From Pseudoduganella namucuonensis (GTDB lineage: Bacteria > Pseudomonadota > Gammaproteobacteria > Burkholderiales > Burkholderiaceae_D), in the NCBI RefSeq assembly GCF_900116645.1, contig NZ_FPBO01000015.1, positions 1 through 64,000 on the forward strand: a DNA stretch of 64,000 bases, given 5' to 3'. The position numbers were made by a program, and so were the translations under genes. Within the stretch, counting starts at the first letter, position 1; each line of letters starts with the position of its first letter. Of the stretch, positions 49,277 to 58,377 are shown piece by piece. The notes under the pieces were generated by a model, which saw nothing but the letters and a program-made list of their open reading frames with translations, was not told where the DNA came from and did no database searches.

Positions 49277-50311
49277 TCAGAACGTATGGCGGATACCCAG
49301 CGCCACGCTGTCCCCGGCCTCGAAGCCGGTCTGCTTGTCGCGCGAGTAAATCGCGTAGACGTCGGTGCGCTTGGACAGGAAATGATCGTAGCCCAGCGAG
49401 GCGGTCTTGCGCAGGTTTTCCGGCACGAGGGCGCGGGTGCGTTTGGTGTGCGCGAACTCGGCCAGCACCGCGCCGTTTTGCGTCACGGGCACCTTCAGGC
49501 CCACGTCCCAGGTGCTGGTGTCGTTGACCGTGCCGCTGGCCTCGGACTTCGCCAGGGAACCGTACACCTTGGCCACCTTGAAGTCGTAGGCGGCGCCGAC
49601 CAGGTAGCCCTTTTGTTCGGTGAGCGGCGCCGTCACCGGCACGCGGAAGCGCTGCGCCGAGAACGCGGCGCTGAAGCCGCCGTTGACGTAGTTGGCGTGC
49701 AGGCCGAGGTTCGCCGTCCCGCCGCTGCCGGCCGTCTCGCCCAGGCCATAGATGACGTTGCCGGCAAGCCCGCCCACGCGCGGCGTGCTGTACTGGACCG
49801 CGTTGTTCCACACCGTGTCCCCCACCAGCGCGCCGTTGTAGGTGGCGACGAAGGAATGCAGCACCAGCGGCGAGAACACCACCGAGCTGCCGAATGGACT
49901 GAGCATGCCCATGTTCAGGTAGGTCGGATTGGTCTGACGGCCCAGCGTCAGCTTGCCGAATCCGCCCTCCACGCCGACATAGGCGTTGCGCGAGAACAGC
50001 GGATCGGTCGCGTTGCGCCCCTGCGCGCCGGTGTCGGGCTGGAAGAAGCTTTCCAGCGCGAAGAGCACCTTGTAGCCTCCGCTCAGGCTCTCCGTTCCCC
50101 GCACGCCCCAGAACGAGGTCGTCAGTCCGCCGTGGGCAAGCTGCGCGACCGCCACCGGGCCGCCGCTGCGCTCCATCTTCGCGGCGTACGCGCCGACCAG
50201 GCCGTAGAGCTGGATCTGGCTGGCCTCCTGGGCGCAGGCGCAGAACGATGCGCTTGCGACGAGCAAGCCGGTACCGTTGCGCACGAGGCGCATGAATGTT
50301 GGATGTCTCAT
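49277..50311 (-). CDS. Gram-negative general porin (OmpC/porin_4 type)
   Basis: A 344-residue outer membrane barrel with a signal peptide ending ACA before QEASQIQLYGLVG. The family motifs QLYGLVGAY, SFWGVRGTESLSGGYKVLF and FGKLTLGRQTNP appear in order, and the protein ends in HTF with the terminal phenylalanine required for barrel assembly. It follows the TTT substrate-binding protein gene on the same strand (60-base gap) and probably provides the outer membrane route for the same acid. Confidence 0.92.
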   Translation of the reverse strand: MRHPTFMRLVRNGTGLLVASASFCACAQEASQIQLYGLVGAYAAKMERSGGPVAVAQLAHGGLTTSFWGVRGTESLSGGYKVLFALESFFQPDTGAQGRNATDPLFSRNAYVGVEGGFGKLTLGRQTNPTYLNMGMLSPFGSSVVFSPLVLHSFVATYNGALVGDTVWNNAVQYSTPRVGGLAGNVIYGLGETAGSGGTANLGLHANYVNGGFSAAFSAQRFRVPVTAPLTEQKGYLVGAAYDFKVAKVYGSLAKSEASGTVNDTSTWDVGLKVPVTQNGAVLAEFAHTKRTRALVPENLRKTASLGYDHFLSKRTDVYAIYSRDKQTGFEAGDSVALGIRHTF

Positions 50312-50371
50312 TTTTTGTATTTGTAAGGGGTGAATGGGATGACACGCCGTCCGCGGCCGCGGCGCCGGCGG

Positions 50372-51349
50372 CTACTGCTTGTCGATCTTCGCCTTGGCGA
50401 TCACGGCGCCCCACTTGGCGATATCGCCGGCGAGCAGGTTCCTGGTGCCGTCCGGGGTGCCGCCCTGCGCTACGATGCCCAGTTCCAGCAGGCGCGCCTT
50501 CAGTTCGGGACTGGACACGGCGGCGTTGATTTCCTTGTTCAGGCGATCGATGACGGGCTGCGGCGTCCTGGCCGGCGCGGCCAGGCCGTTCCAGGAGGTG
50601 GCCTGGTAGTTCGGCAGGCCGCTCTCGGCCACGGTGGGCACATTGGGCAGTCCGACGAAACGCTTGCTGGACGTGACGGCGATCGCGTTGAAATTGCCGG
50701 ACTTGATCTGCGGCAGCGCCGGGCCCAGGATCTCAACGGCCGCGTTGATTTCGCCGGTGGTGGTCGCGGTCAGCACTTCCGGCGTGCCCTTGTAGGGGAC
50801 GATCAGCGCGTCGATGTCCGCCATCGAGGTGAACAGCTCGACCGCCAGGTTTTGCGTGCTGCCCCGGTTGATCGAGCCGATGCTGAGCTTGCCCGGGCTG
50901 GCCTTGGCGTAGGCGATCAGTTCGGCCACCGTCTTGACGGGCAGCTTCTTGTTGACCAGCACCGCCAGGTCGAAGTAGCCCAGCGTGGAGATGGGCGCGA
51001 AATCCTTCAGCGTGTCGTAAGGCAGTTTCTTGAACAGGTTGGCGCTCACCGCCGTGCCGTTGCTGATCAACAGCAGCGTGTAGCCGTCGGGCGTGGCCTT
51101 GGCGACCGAATCGGCGGCCACGATGCCGCCCGCGCCCGGGCGGTTTTCGACGATGATGGGCTGCTTCATCGACTCGGCCATTTTCTGCGCCACCAGGCGC
51201 ACCGTGAGGTCGGCCACGCCGCCTGCGCCGAAGGGCACGATAATCTTAATCAGTTTGCTGGGGTAATCCTGGGCGCTGGCGGACATCGACGCTGCCAGCG
51301 AGAACGCCGCCAGTGCGTAGTGCAGACGCTTCATCTTGTGCGGAATCAT
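50372..51349 (-). CDS. Tripartite tricarboxylate transporter substrate-binding protein (TctC/Bug family)
   Basis: A 325-residue periplasmic Bug-family receptor. The signal peptide ends SASA before QDYPSKLIKIIVPF, and the family motifs VPFGAGGVADLTVRLVA, IIVENRPGAGGIVAA and SWNGLAAPARTP are all present. Such proteins bind carboxylic acids for TctA/TctB permeases; these are encoded seven kilobases away in the divergent operon. I chose the ATG at 51349 (AGG site upstream), though 51334 and 51361 are possible. It follows the LysR gene on the same strand. Confidence 0.92.
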   Translation of the reverse strand: MIPHKMKRLHYALAAFSLAASMSASAQDYPSKLIKIIVPFGAGGVADLTVRLVAQKMAESMKQPIIVENRPGAGGIVAADSVAKATPDGYTLLLISNGTAVSANLFKKLPYDTLKDFAPISTLGYFDLAVLVNKKLPVKTVAELIAYAKASPGKLSIGSINRGSTQNLAVELFTSMADIDALIVPYKGTPEVLTATTTGEINAAVEILGPALPQIKSGNFNAIAVTSSKRFVGLPNVPTVAESGLPNYQATSWNGLAAPARTPQPVIDRLNKEINAAVSSPELKARLLELGIVAQGGTPDGTRNLLAGDIAKWGAVIAKAKIDKQ

Positions 51350-51428
51350 AGCTTGCCTCATGTGTTGGACGCCGCCTGGAGCAGGACAACGTGAAGCGAT
51401 TATCGGACAGCCCCGGTCAGCCAACAAC

Positions 51429-51454
51429 GCTATATGTCGCCTAACAGATATAGC
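51429..51454. promoter_or_regulatory. GCTATAT-N12-ATATAGC inverted repeat upstream of tctC-type gene
   Basis: GCTATAT (51429–51435) and ATATAGC (51448–51454) are exact inverted copies. The site lies 80–105 bases before the binding-protein gene and repeats the ATATAGC boxes in the LysR–galD gap, so it is probably bound by the same LysR protein. Confidence 0.65.
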
Positions 51455-51460
51455 AAAATG

Positions 51461-52375
51461 TTATGGCTCATCCCGCGCCTTATCCAGCAGGACTTCCCTT
51501 GCCACGCGTTCAAGCAATTCCAGCGTCGCGTGCTGGGTGCTGGTGGCGGGCCGGTTGGCGCTGGTGGCGACCGACAGCAGCGGGTACAGGCCGGGATTGG
51601 TGATCCGGCGCATGGTGAACCGTTCGGGCTGCGCCGCCGTGATGACGGCGTGGCGAGACAGGACCGCGTTGCCCACGCCGTCGGCCACCAGGTCGAGGAT
51701 GGTGGCGACGCCATCCACCTCCATCGCGATGCGCGGCTGGACCCCGATGTTGAGCAAGGCCGTTTCCACGTGCATGCGGATCGCGTTCGGCCTGCTGGGA
51801 ATGATCAGCGGGTAGCGGGCGATATCCTTGAGCTCAACCGGGTCCGCGGAATCCGCCCCGCCGGGTCCCTGCACCAGCAGCAATTCATCCTGCAGCACCG
51901 GCCGCAACTCGATGCCCGGCGTGGGAAAGGCGTTGTAGACCAGCGCGATGTCGAGCTGTCCCGTCAGCAGCGACTCCTGCATCGTCTTCGACAGCCCCTC
52001 GTTGATGGACAGCGTGGCGTCCGGCATCAACTGCTTGAATTCCCGCGTGACCGGCACCGCCAGTATCCGGCCCAGCGTCGGCGGCATCCCGACCGCCACG
52101 CGCCCGGCCAGCGAGCCGCGCACCCGGGACAGTTCCTCGCGCAAGCGCTCCATCTGGTGCAGCACGCCCCGGCTGTGCTCCAGCAGCACCTTGCCCGCCT
52201 CGGTGAGCGTGATGCCGCGGCCATTCCGCACCAGCAGGTTCTGGCGCAACTCCACTTCCAGCAGGCGCACCTGGCGGCTCAGGGCCGGCTGCGCGATGTC
52301 CAGCACGATGGACGCGCGGGTGAAACTGCCCAGCTCCGCCACCCGGACAAAGTAGGAAAGTTGTTTGACGTCCAT
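51461..52375 (-). CDS. LysR family regulator of the dicarboxylate/OMA gene cluster
   Basis: A 304-residue LysR-type regulator with helix-turn-helix segment FVRVAELGSFTRASIVLDIAQPALSRQVRLLE (in parts) and a type 2 periplasmic-binding effector domain. It is divergent from galD (111-base gap) and directly upstream of the substrate-binding protein gene. Identical GCTATAT/ATATAGC boxes lie on both sides of the gene, supporting control of both operons. Confidence 0.92.
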   Translation of the reverse strand: MDVKQLSYFVRVAELGSFTRASIVLDIAQPALSRQVRLLEVELRQNLLVRNGRGITLTEAGKVLLEHSRGVLHQMERLREELSRVRGSLAGRVAVGMPPTLGRILAVPVTREFKQLMPDATLSINEGLSKTMQESLLTGQLDIALVYNAFPTPGIELRPVLQDELLLVQGPGGADSADPVELKDIARYPLIIPSRPNAIRMHVETALLNIGVQPRIAMEVDGVATILDLVADGVGNAVLSRHAVITAAQPERFTMRRITNPGLYPLLSVATSANRPATSTQHATLELLERVAREVLLDKARDEP

Positions 52376-52411
52376 CGCGATTCCTCTAATTAAAACATAT
52401 GTCTTTCCATG

Positions 52412-52437
52412 ATATAGCAACTTTATATAGCTGTTAG
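52412..52437. promoter_or_regulatory. Direct ATATAGC repeats in the LysR–galD gap
   Basis: ATATAGC occurs at 52412–52418 and 52425–52431, 13 bases apart, followed by CTGTTAG. CTAACAG also occurs next to the box at 51441, strengthening the view that both are sites for the same regulator. Confidence 0.65.
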
Positions 52438-52486
52438 ATTTTCGGCGCTCTGTCTCATGCGCGGCAAGCGGCCCACAATCCGAAGC

Positions 52487-53578
52487 ATGCAAACACCTAT
52501 CAAAACCCACTTCATGCGAGGCGGCACGTCGCGCGGTCCACTCTTCATCGAGTCGGACCTGCCGGCGGACCGGGCAACCCGCGACCGCGTCCTGCTGGCC
52601 ATCCTGGGCTCGCCGGACCGCCGCCAGATCGATGGCCTTGGCGGCGCCCACCCACTGACCAGCAAGGCCGGCATCGTGCGCAAGAGCGCGGTGCCGGGGG
52701 TCGACATCGACTTCCTGTTCGCGCAACTGCAGCCGGACCGGGACAGCGTCGACACCACCGCGAACTGCGGCAACATGCTCGCCGCCGTCGTGCCGTTCGC
52801 GCTCGAAACGGGCCTGGCCCCGGCGCAGGGCGACACCACCACGCTGCGCGTGCTCACGCTCAACACCGGCACCCAATGCGACATCACCGTGCAAACGCCG
52901 GGCGGCCGGGTGAGCTACGAGGGCGATGCGCGCATCGACGGCGTGCCCGGCACGTCGGCGCCGGTGAAGATCAACTTCCTCGACACCGCCGGCTCCGTGT
53001 GCGCCGGCCTGCTCCCCACCGGCAAGGTCATGGACGTGATCGACGGCGTCGAGGTGACCTGCATCGACAACGGCATGCCGCTGGTGATCCTGCGCGCAGC
53101 GGCGATGGACCGCACGGGCTACGAGGGCGTGGCCGAACTGAACGCCGACACCGCCCTGAAGGCGCGCATCGAGGCACTGCGCATCGCCTGCGGCCACGCC
53201 ATGGGCCTGGGCGACGTGACGGCGAAGAACTACCCGAAGATGACGCTGATCGCGCCGCCGCGCGACGGCGGCGGCGTGTGCACCCGCAGCTTCATTCCCC
53301 ACGTCTGCCACGACGCCATCGGCGTGCTCGCCGCCGTCACGGTCGCCACGGCCTGCGTGCTCAAGGGCTCGGTGGCGGACGGCGTCGCCGTGGCGTCCGA
53401 GGGCGGCGGGCGCGTATCGGTCGAGCATCCCACCGGCGAATTCTCGGTCGAACTCGAAGTCGATCCGCAACAGCCACAGAACGTCACGCGGGCCGCGCTG
53501 CTGCGCACCGCACGCCTCATCATGCGCGGTGAAGTCATGGTGCCCACTTCGATATGGAACAAAGGAGAAACAGCATGA
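52487..53578 (+). CDS. galD: 4-oxalomesaconate tautomerase (PrpF family)
   Basis: GalD interconverts keto and enol forms of 4-oxalomesaconate in the lower protocatechuate/gallate pathway. The 363-residue PrpF-fold protein has the start THFMRGGTSRGPLF, the segment DTTANCGNM and late SVEHPTGEFSVELE, all typical for this family. Related PrpF proteins isomerise aconitate; the neighbours make OMA the likelier substrate. ATG at 52487; the stop overlaps the next ATG (ATGA). Confidence 0.88.
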   Translation: MQTPIKTHFMRGGTSRGPLFIESDLPADRATRDRVLLAILGSPDRRQIDGLGGAHPLTSKAGIVRKSAVPGVDIDFLFAQLQPDRDSVDTTANCGNMLAAVVPFALETGLAPAQGDTTTLRVLTLNTGTQCDITVQTPGGRVSYEGDARIDGVPGTSAPVKINFLDTAGSVCAGLLPTGKVMDVIDGVEVTCIDNGMPLVILRAAAMDRTGYEGVAELNADTALKARIEALRIACGHAMGLGDVTAKNYPKMTLIAPPRDGGGVCTRSFIPHVCHDAIGVLAAVTVATACVLKGSVADGVAVASEGGGRVSVEHPTGEFSVELEVDPQQPQNVTRAALLRTARLIMRGEVMVPTSIWNKGETA

Positions 53579-54600
53579 TCATCGATATCCACGGCCACTA
53601 CACCACCGCCCCGCCGGCGCTGGAAGCCTGGCGCAACCGGCAGATCGCCGGCATCGCGGACCGCGCGATGGCGCCGTCCGTGTCCGAACTGCGCATCGGC
53701 GACGACGAGCTGCGCGAGAGCATCGCGGGCAACCAGCTCGGCAAGATGAAGGAACGCGGCATCGACCTCACCATCTTCTCGCCGCGCGCCAGCTTCATGG
53801 CGCACCACATCGGCGACTTCAACACCAGCGCCACCTGGGCCGCGATCAACAATGAACTGTGCCATCGCGTCAGCCGGCTGTTCCCGGACCACTTCATCGG
53901 CGCGGCCATGCTGCCGCAGTCGCCCGGCGCAGATCCGGCCAGCTGCATCCCGGAGCTGGAGCGCTGCGTGAAGGAATACGGCTTCGTCGCCGTCAACCTG
54001 AACCCGGACCCGTCCGGCGGACACTGGACCAGCCCGCCGCTGACGGACCGGCACTGGTATCCGGTCTACGAAAAGATGGTCGAATACGGCATTCCGGCGA
54101 TGATCCATGTCTCCACCTCCTGCAACGCCTGCTTCCACACCACCGGCGCGCACTACATCAACGCCGACACCACGGCCTTCATGCAATGCCTGAGCGGCGA
54201 CCTGTTCAAGGACTTCCCGACGCTGAAGTTCGTCATCCCGCACGGCGGCGGCGCGGCGCCCTACCATTGGGGCCGTTATCGCGGCCTGGCGCAGGAAATG
54301 AAAAAGCCCCTGCTGCGGGACCACCTGCTCAACAACATCTTCTTCGACACCTGCGTCTACCACCAGCCGGGCATCGACCTGCTGACCAGGGTGATCCCGG
54401 TGGAAAACGTGCTGTTCGCGTCCGAGATGATAGGCGCGGTGCGCGGCATCGACCCGGAGACCGGCCACCACTACGACGACACCAAACGCTACATCGACGC
54501 GGCCAACCTGAGCGGCGAACAGCGCCACCGGATCTACGAGGGCAATGCCCGCCGCGTCTATTCCCGGCTCGACGCCGCCCTCGCCGCGAAAGGACTGTGA
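53575..54600 (+). CDS. ligJ: 4-oxalomesaconate hydratase, LigJ type (amidohydrolase family)
   Basis: This 341-residue amidohydrolase-superfamily enzyme should hydrate 4-oxalomesaconate to 4-carboxy-4-hydroxy-2-oxoadipate. Metal-site motifs are IDIHGHYTT at the start, MIHVSTSC, VIPHGGGAAPYHWGRY and FASEMIGAVRGIDPETG, a combination seen in LigJ-like OMA hydratases (not the unrelated GalB of pseudomonads). AAAGGAGAAA lies before the ATG. It lies between galD and the aldolase gene, one base from the latter. Confidence 0.9.
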   Translation: MIIDIHGHYTTAPPALEAWRNRQIAGIADRAMAPSVSELRIGDDELRESIAGNQLGKMKERGIDLTIFSPRASFMAHHIGDFNTSATWAAINNELCHRVSRLFPDHFIGAAMLPQSPGADPASCIPELERCVKEYGFVAVNLNPDPSGGHWTSPPLTDRHWYPVYEKMVEYGIPAMIHVSTSCNACFHTTGAHYINADTTAFMQCLSGDLFKDFPTLKFVIPHGGGAAPYHWGRYRGLAQEMKKPLLRDHLLNNIFFDTCVYHQPGIDLLTRVIPVENVLFASEMIGAVRGIDPETGHHYDDTKRYIDAANLSGEQRHRIYEGNARRVYSRLDAALAAKGL

Positions 54601-54601
54601 A

Positions 54602-55297
54602 ATGAGCACGCCATATCTGAACCAATTGGGCATCGTCAAGCGCAACATCGCGCGCGCCGAGCGCGCCGCCGTCGAGCGGCTCGGCCGCTTCGGCAGCGCC
54701 ACCGTGCACGAGGCCATGGGCCGCCTGGGCCTGATGAAACCGTATATGCGCCCCATCCACGCCGCGCACGTGTCGGGCACCGCCGTGACGGTGCTGCTGC
54801 ACCCGGGCGACAACTGGATGATGCACGTCGTCGCCGAGCAGATCCAGCCGGGCGACATCGTGGTGGCCGCCATCACCGCCGAATGCAGCGACGGCTATTT
54901 CGGCGACCTGCTGGCCACCAGCTTCATGGCGCGCGGCGCCACCGCGCTGATCATCGACGCCGGCGTGCGCGACGTGCGGGAACTGGGCGAGATGGGATTC
55001 CCCGTGTGGAGCAAGGCCGTCAGCGCCAAGGGCACGATCAAGGCGACGCTCGGCTCGGTCAACGTGCCGGTGGTGTGCGCCGGGGCCATCGTCCATCCCG
55101 GCGACGCCATCGTGGCCGACGACGACGGCGTGGTCGTGGTGCCGGCGGCCGACGTGGAGCGCGTGGCCGAAGCCGCCGCCAGGCGCGAGGAGCTCGAGGC
55201 CGAAAAACGCGGGAAGCTCGCCTCCGGCGTGCTCGGGCTGGATATGTACAACATGCGCGGCGCGCTGGAAAAAGCCGGCCTCACCTACATCGATTGA
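54602..55297 (+). CDS. ligK: 4-carboxy-4-hydroxy-2-oxoadipate aldolase / oxaloacetate decarboxylase
   Basis: This 231-residue class II aldolase of the RraA-like fold splits 4-carboxy-4-hydroxy-2-oxoadipate to pyruvate and oxaloacetate, the last step of the 4,5-cleavage route (LigK/ProA/GalC). Typical segments are TVHEAMGRLGLMKPYMRPI, FGDLLATSFMARGATALIIDAGVRDV (read in parts) and HPGDAIVADDDGVVVVP. It starts one base after the hydratase stop codon. Confidence 0.93.
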   Translation: MSTPYLNQLGIVKRNIARAERAAVERLGRFGSATVHEAMGRLGLMKPYMRPIHAAHVSGTAVTVLLHPGDNWMMHVVAEQIQPGDIVVAAITAECSDGYFGDLLATSFMARGATALIIDAGVRDVRELGEMGFPVWSKAVSAKGTIKATLGSVNVPVVCAGAIVHPGDAIVADDDGVVVVPAADVERVAEAAARREELEAEKRGKLASGVLGLDMYNMRGALEKAGLTYID

Positions 55298-55306
55298 ACT
55301 GAAACC

Positions 55307-56221
55307 ATGACAAGCACAAAAACCTCCGGCTGGCTGGACTGGTACCAGGGACCGGCCAAGCCGCGTTTCCAGCTGCCGGCCGGCGCGGTCGACGCGCACT
55401 GCCACGTGTTCGGACCCGGCGCCGAATTCCCCTTCGCTCCCGAGCGCAAGTACACGCCGTGCGACGCCGGCAAGCGCGAACTGTACGCGTTGCGCGACCA
55501 TCTCGGCTTCGCGCGCAACGTGATCGTGCAGGCCACCTGCCACGGCGCCGACAACCGGGCCATGGTCGACGCCTGCCTGGCCTCCAACGGCAGGGCGCGC
55601 GGCGTGGCCACCGTGCGGCGCGACATCGGCGACGAGGAGCTGCAACGGCTGCACGACAGCGGCGTGCGCGGCGTGCGCTTCAACTTCGTCAAGCGCCTGG
55701 TCGACTTCACGCCGAAAGAGGAATTGATGGAGATCGCCGGCCGCATCGCCACGCTGGGCTGGCACGTCGTGATCTATTTCGAGGCGCGGGACCTGCCCGA
55801 GTTGCGCGACTTCTTCACCGCCCTGCCGACCATCGTCGTGGTCGACCACATGGGCCGCCCCGACGTGGGCAAGCCGGTGGACGGGCCGGAATTCGCGCTG
55901 TTCCTCGCCTTCATGCGCGACAACGCCAATGTCTGGTGCAAGGTCAGCTGCCCGGAGCGGCTGTCCGTGCAGGGGCCGCCGGCGCTCGATGGCGAGGGCC
56001 GCGCGTACCGGGACGTGGCGCCGTTCGCGCGCCGCATCGTGCGGGAGTTCCCGGACCGCGTGCTGTGGGGGACGGACTGGCCCCACCCCAACCTCACCGA
56101 CCACATGCCGGACGACGGCCTGCTGGTGGACTTCATCCCGCACATCGCGCCGACGCCCGAATTGCAGAGGAAGCTGCTGGTCGACAACCCGATGCGCCTG
56201 TACTGGCCCGAAGAACTGTAA
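55307..56221 (+). CDS. ligI: 2-pyrone-4,6-dicarboxylate lactonase
   Basis: LigI hydrolyses 2-pyrone-4,6-dicarboxylate to 4-oxalomesaconate / 4-carboxy-2-hydroxymuconate. The 304-residue amidohydrolase carries the metal motif DAHCHVFGPG, the substrate-binding FAPERKYTPCDAG, VVVDHMGRPDVG and WGTDWPHPN with the catalytic aspartate, matching the LigI family closely. It sits between the aldolase gene and tctB. Confidence 0.94.
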   Translation: MTSTKTSGWLDWYQGPAKPRFQLPAGAVDAHCHVFGPGAEFPFAPERKYTPCDAGKRELYALRDHLGFARNVIVQATCHGADNRAMVDACLASNGRARGVATVRRDIGDEELQRLHDSGVRGVRFNFVKRLVDFTPKEELMEIAGRIATLGWHVVIYFEARDLPELRDFFTALPTIVVVDHMGRPDVGKPVDGPEFALFLAFMRDNANVWCKVSCPERLSVQGPPALDGEGRAYRDVAPFARRIVREFPDRVLWGTDWPHPNLTDHMPDDGLLVDFIPHIAPTPELQRKLLVDNPMRLYWPEEL

Positions 56222-56242
56222 AGACAAGAACAAGGAGACATA

Positions 56243-56704
56243 GTGAAAACATTCATACAAGACCCGAAGGAATTCTGGTCCGGGGCCATCTTCGCCGCCT
56301 TCGGGCTGGCGGCGGTGGCCATCGGCCAGGACTACCCGGTGGGCACCGCCGGGCGCATGGGGCCGGGCTACTTTCCCATCGCGCTAGGCGCGATCCTGGG
56401 GCTGATCGGCCTGGTGTCCATCGCGCGTTCACTGTTGCGGCCGGGCGAGGCGCTGGAACGCTTCGCCTTCAAGGAGGCGGCGCTGATCCTGTCCGGCGTT
56501 CTGCTGTTCGGCCTGCTGGTGCGCGGCGCGGGCCTGGCCGTGGCCATCCCCGTGATGGTGCTGCTCAGCGCCCGCGCCAGCGCCGGGTTCCGGCTGAAAT
56601 CCACGCTGCCGCTGGCCGCGGCCGCCACCCTATTCTGCGTGCTGATCTTCGTCGCCGGGCTGGGCCTGCCGATGCCGGTGCTCGGCTCCTGGTTCGGCGG
56701 CTAG
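56243..56704 (+). CDS. tctB: Tripartite tricarboxylate transporter, small subunit TctB
   Basis: A 153-residue membrane protein with four hydrophobic segments (FAAFGLAAVAIGQDY; GYFPIALGAILGLIGLVSI; AALILSGVLLFGLLV; ATLFCVLIFVAGLGLPMP). The motif GTAGRMGPGYFP is diagnostic for TctB. The start is GTG with AAGGAG upstream. It precedes tctA by ten bases. Confidence 0.92.
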   Translation: MKTFIQDPKEFWSGAIFAAFGLAAVAIGQDYPVGTAGRMGPGYFPIALGAILGLIGLVSIARSLLRPGEALERFAFKEAALILSGVLLFGLLVRGAGLAVAIPVMVLLSARASAGFRLKSTLPLAAAATLFCVLIFVAGLGLPMPVLGSWFGG

Positions 56705-56714
56705 GAGCGCGGGC

Positions 56715-58214
56715 ATGGAATTACTAAGCAACCTGGCGCTCGGCTTCGACGCCGCCCTCACGCTAACCAATCTGTTCTACTGCCTGGCCGGCGTGTTCCT
56801 CGGCACCGCCATCGGCGTGCTGCCCGGCCTGGGGCCGGTGGCCACCATCGCGATGCTGCTGCCGGCCACCTTCGCGCTGCCGCCCATCACCTCGCTCATC
56901 ATGCTGTCGGGGATCTACTACGGGGCCCAGTACGGCGGCTCCACCACCGCCATCCTGGTCAACCTGCCGGGCGAATCGTCGTCCGTGGTGACCGCCATCG
57001 ACGGCTACCAGATGGCGCGGCAAGGCCACGCCGGCAAGGCGCTCGCCACGGCCGCGCTGGGGTCCTTCTTCGCCGGCACGGTCGCCACCTTCCTGCTGGC
57101 CATGTTCGCCCCGCCGCTGGCGGCGCTGGCGCTCAAGTTCGGTCCGGCCGAATACTTCTCGCTGGTGGTGCTGGGCCTGGTGGCGTCGGTGGTGCTGGCG
57201 CACGGCTCGCTGTTGCGCGCCATCGGCATGATCGTGCTGGGGCTGTTGCTGGGCATCGTCGGCACCGACGTCAATTCCGGCGCGCCGCGCTACACCTTCG
57301 AGCTGCCGCAACTGTCGGACGGCATCAACTTCGTCATCGTCGCCATGGGCATGTTCGGCATCGGCGAGATCATCCGCAACCTCGAGCACGAGGAGACCCG
57401 CACGGTCGCCCTCAAGAAGGTGACCGGGCTGATGCCGACCAGGGAGGACTTGAAGCGCATCGTCGCGCCCGTCCTGCGCGGCACGGCCATCGGCTCGATG
57501 CTGGGCATCCTGCCCGGCGGCGGCGCCATGCTGGCCTCGTTCGCGGCGTACGCGGTGGAAAAGAAGGTGTCCAGGAACGCGGCCAACTTCGGCAAGGGCG
57601 CGATCGAGGGCGTGGCCGCGCCCGAGGCGGCCAACAACGCCGGCGCGCAGACGTCCTTCATCCCGATGCTGACCTTGGGCATCCCGTCCAACCCGGTGAT
57701 GGCGCTGATGATAGGCGCGATGATCATCCAGGGCATACAGCCCGGGCCGGCCGTGATGACGGAACAGCCGGCGCTGTTCTGGGGCATCATCGCCTCCATG
57801 TGGATCGGCAACTTCTTCCTGGTGGTGCTGAACCTGCCGATGATAGGCCTGTGGGTGCGCATGATCATGGTGCCGTACCGGCTGCTGTACCCGATGATAC
57901 TGATCTTCTGCGCGATCGGCGTGTTCAGCCTGAACAACAGCGACTTCGACATCCACCTGATGGTGCTGTTCGGCCTGTTCGGCTACGTGTGCGCCAAGTT
58001 CGACATGGAGGCTGCGCCCATGCTGCTGGGCTTCATCCTCGGCCCGATGATGGAAGAGTATCTGCGCCGGGCGCTGCTGCTGTCGCGCAGCGATCCCATG
58101 GTCTTCGTCGAGCGGCCGATCTCCGCCGTCATGCTGGCCATGGCGCTGGCGGCGCTCACCGCGGTTCTGCTGCCGGCCTTGCGGCGCAAGCGCGAGGAGG
58201 CGTTCGTGGAGTAG
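56715..58214 (+). CDS. tctA: Tripartite tricarboxylate transporter, large subunit TctA
   Basis: A 499-residue permease with about ten to twelve transmembrane segments. The conserved TctA motifs GVLPGLGPVATIAMLLP, YYGAQYGGSTTAILVNLPGE and the repeated inner copy GILPGGGAMLASFAAYA and TLGIPSNPVMALMIGAM are all present. It forms the symporter with TctB and takes its receptor from the divergently encoded binding protein. A gene that should follow is truncated by an insertion element. Confidence 0.96.
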   Translation: MELLSNLALGFDAALTLTNLFYCLAGVFLGTAIGVLPGLGPVATIAMLLPATFALPPITSLIMLSGIYYGAQYGGSTTAILVNLPGESSSVVTAIDGYQMARQGHAGKALATAALGSFFAGTVATFLLAMFAPPLAALALKFGPAEYFSLVVLGLVASVVLAHGSLLRAIGMIVLGLLLGIVGTDVNSGAPRYTFELPQLSDGINFVIVAMGMFGIGEIIRNLEHEETRTVALKKVTGLMPTREDLKRIVAPVLRGTAIGSMLGILPGGGAMLASFAAYAVEKKVSRNAANFGKGAIEGVAAPEAANNAGAQTSFIPMLTLGIPSNPVMALMIGAMIIQGIQPGPAVMTEQPALFWGIIASMWIGNFFLVVLNLPMIGLWVRMIMVPYRLLYPMILIFCAIGVFSLNNSDFDIHLMVLFGLFGYVCAKFDMEAAPMLLGFILGPMMEEYLRRALLLSRSDPMVFVERPISAVMLAMALAALTAVLLPALRRKREEAFVE

Positions 58215-58269
58215 CGGCGCAAGCCTGGCACCGGCACAACACCATTTCTTAAATACAAAGGACAATAAA

Positions 58270-58377
58270 ATGAAACATCTACTCAAACTGGCCCTCTCGG
58301 CTATTCTTTTCCTCTCCGCCTGCCCCCGGTGTCAGAATAGTTGTCGCCTGAACGTTGCATTTATGCCGCTTTTTTGA
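58270..58377 (+). pseudogene. Truncated exported protein after tctA, cut by an IS3 element
   Basis: An AAAGGA site and ATG at 58270 start MKHLLKLALSAILFLSAC, a clear signal sequence (lipobox-like end). Eighteen codons later the sequence passes into the terminus of an IS3-type element (TGTCAGAATAG at 58330) and stops at 58375–58377. The last gene of the lig–tct operon is therefore lost, and its function cannot be told. Confidence 0.75.

Noticed and set aside
52423..53470. Extension of the LysR protein upstream into a 669-codon frame
   Set aside because: The added part is antisense to galD; the family-typical start MDVKQLSYFVRVAE lies at 52375.
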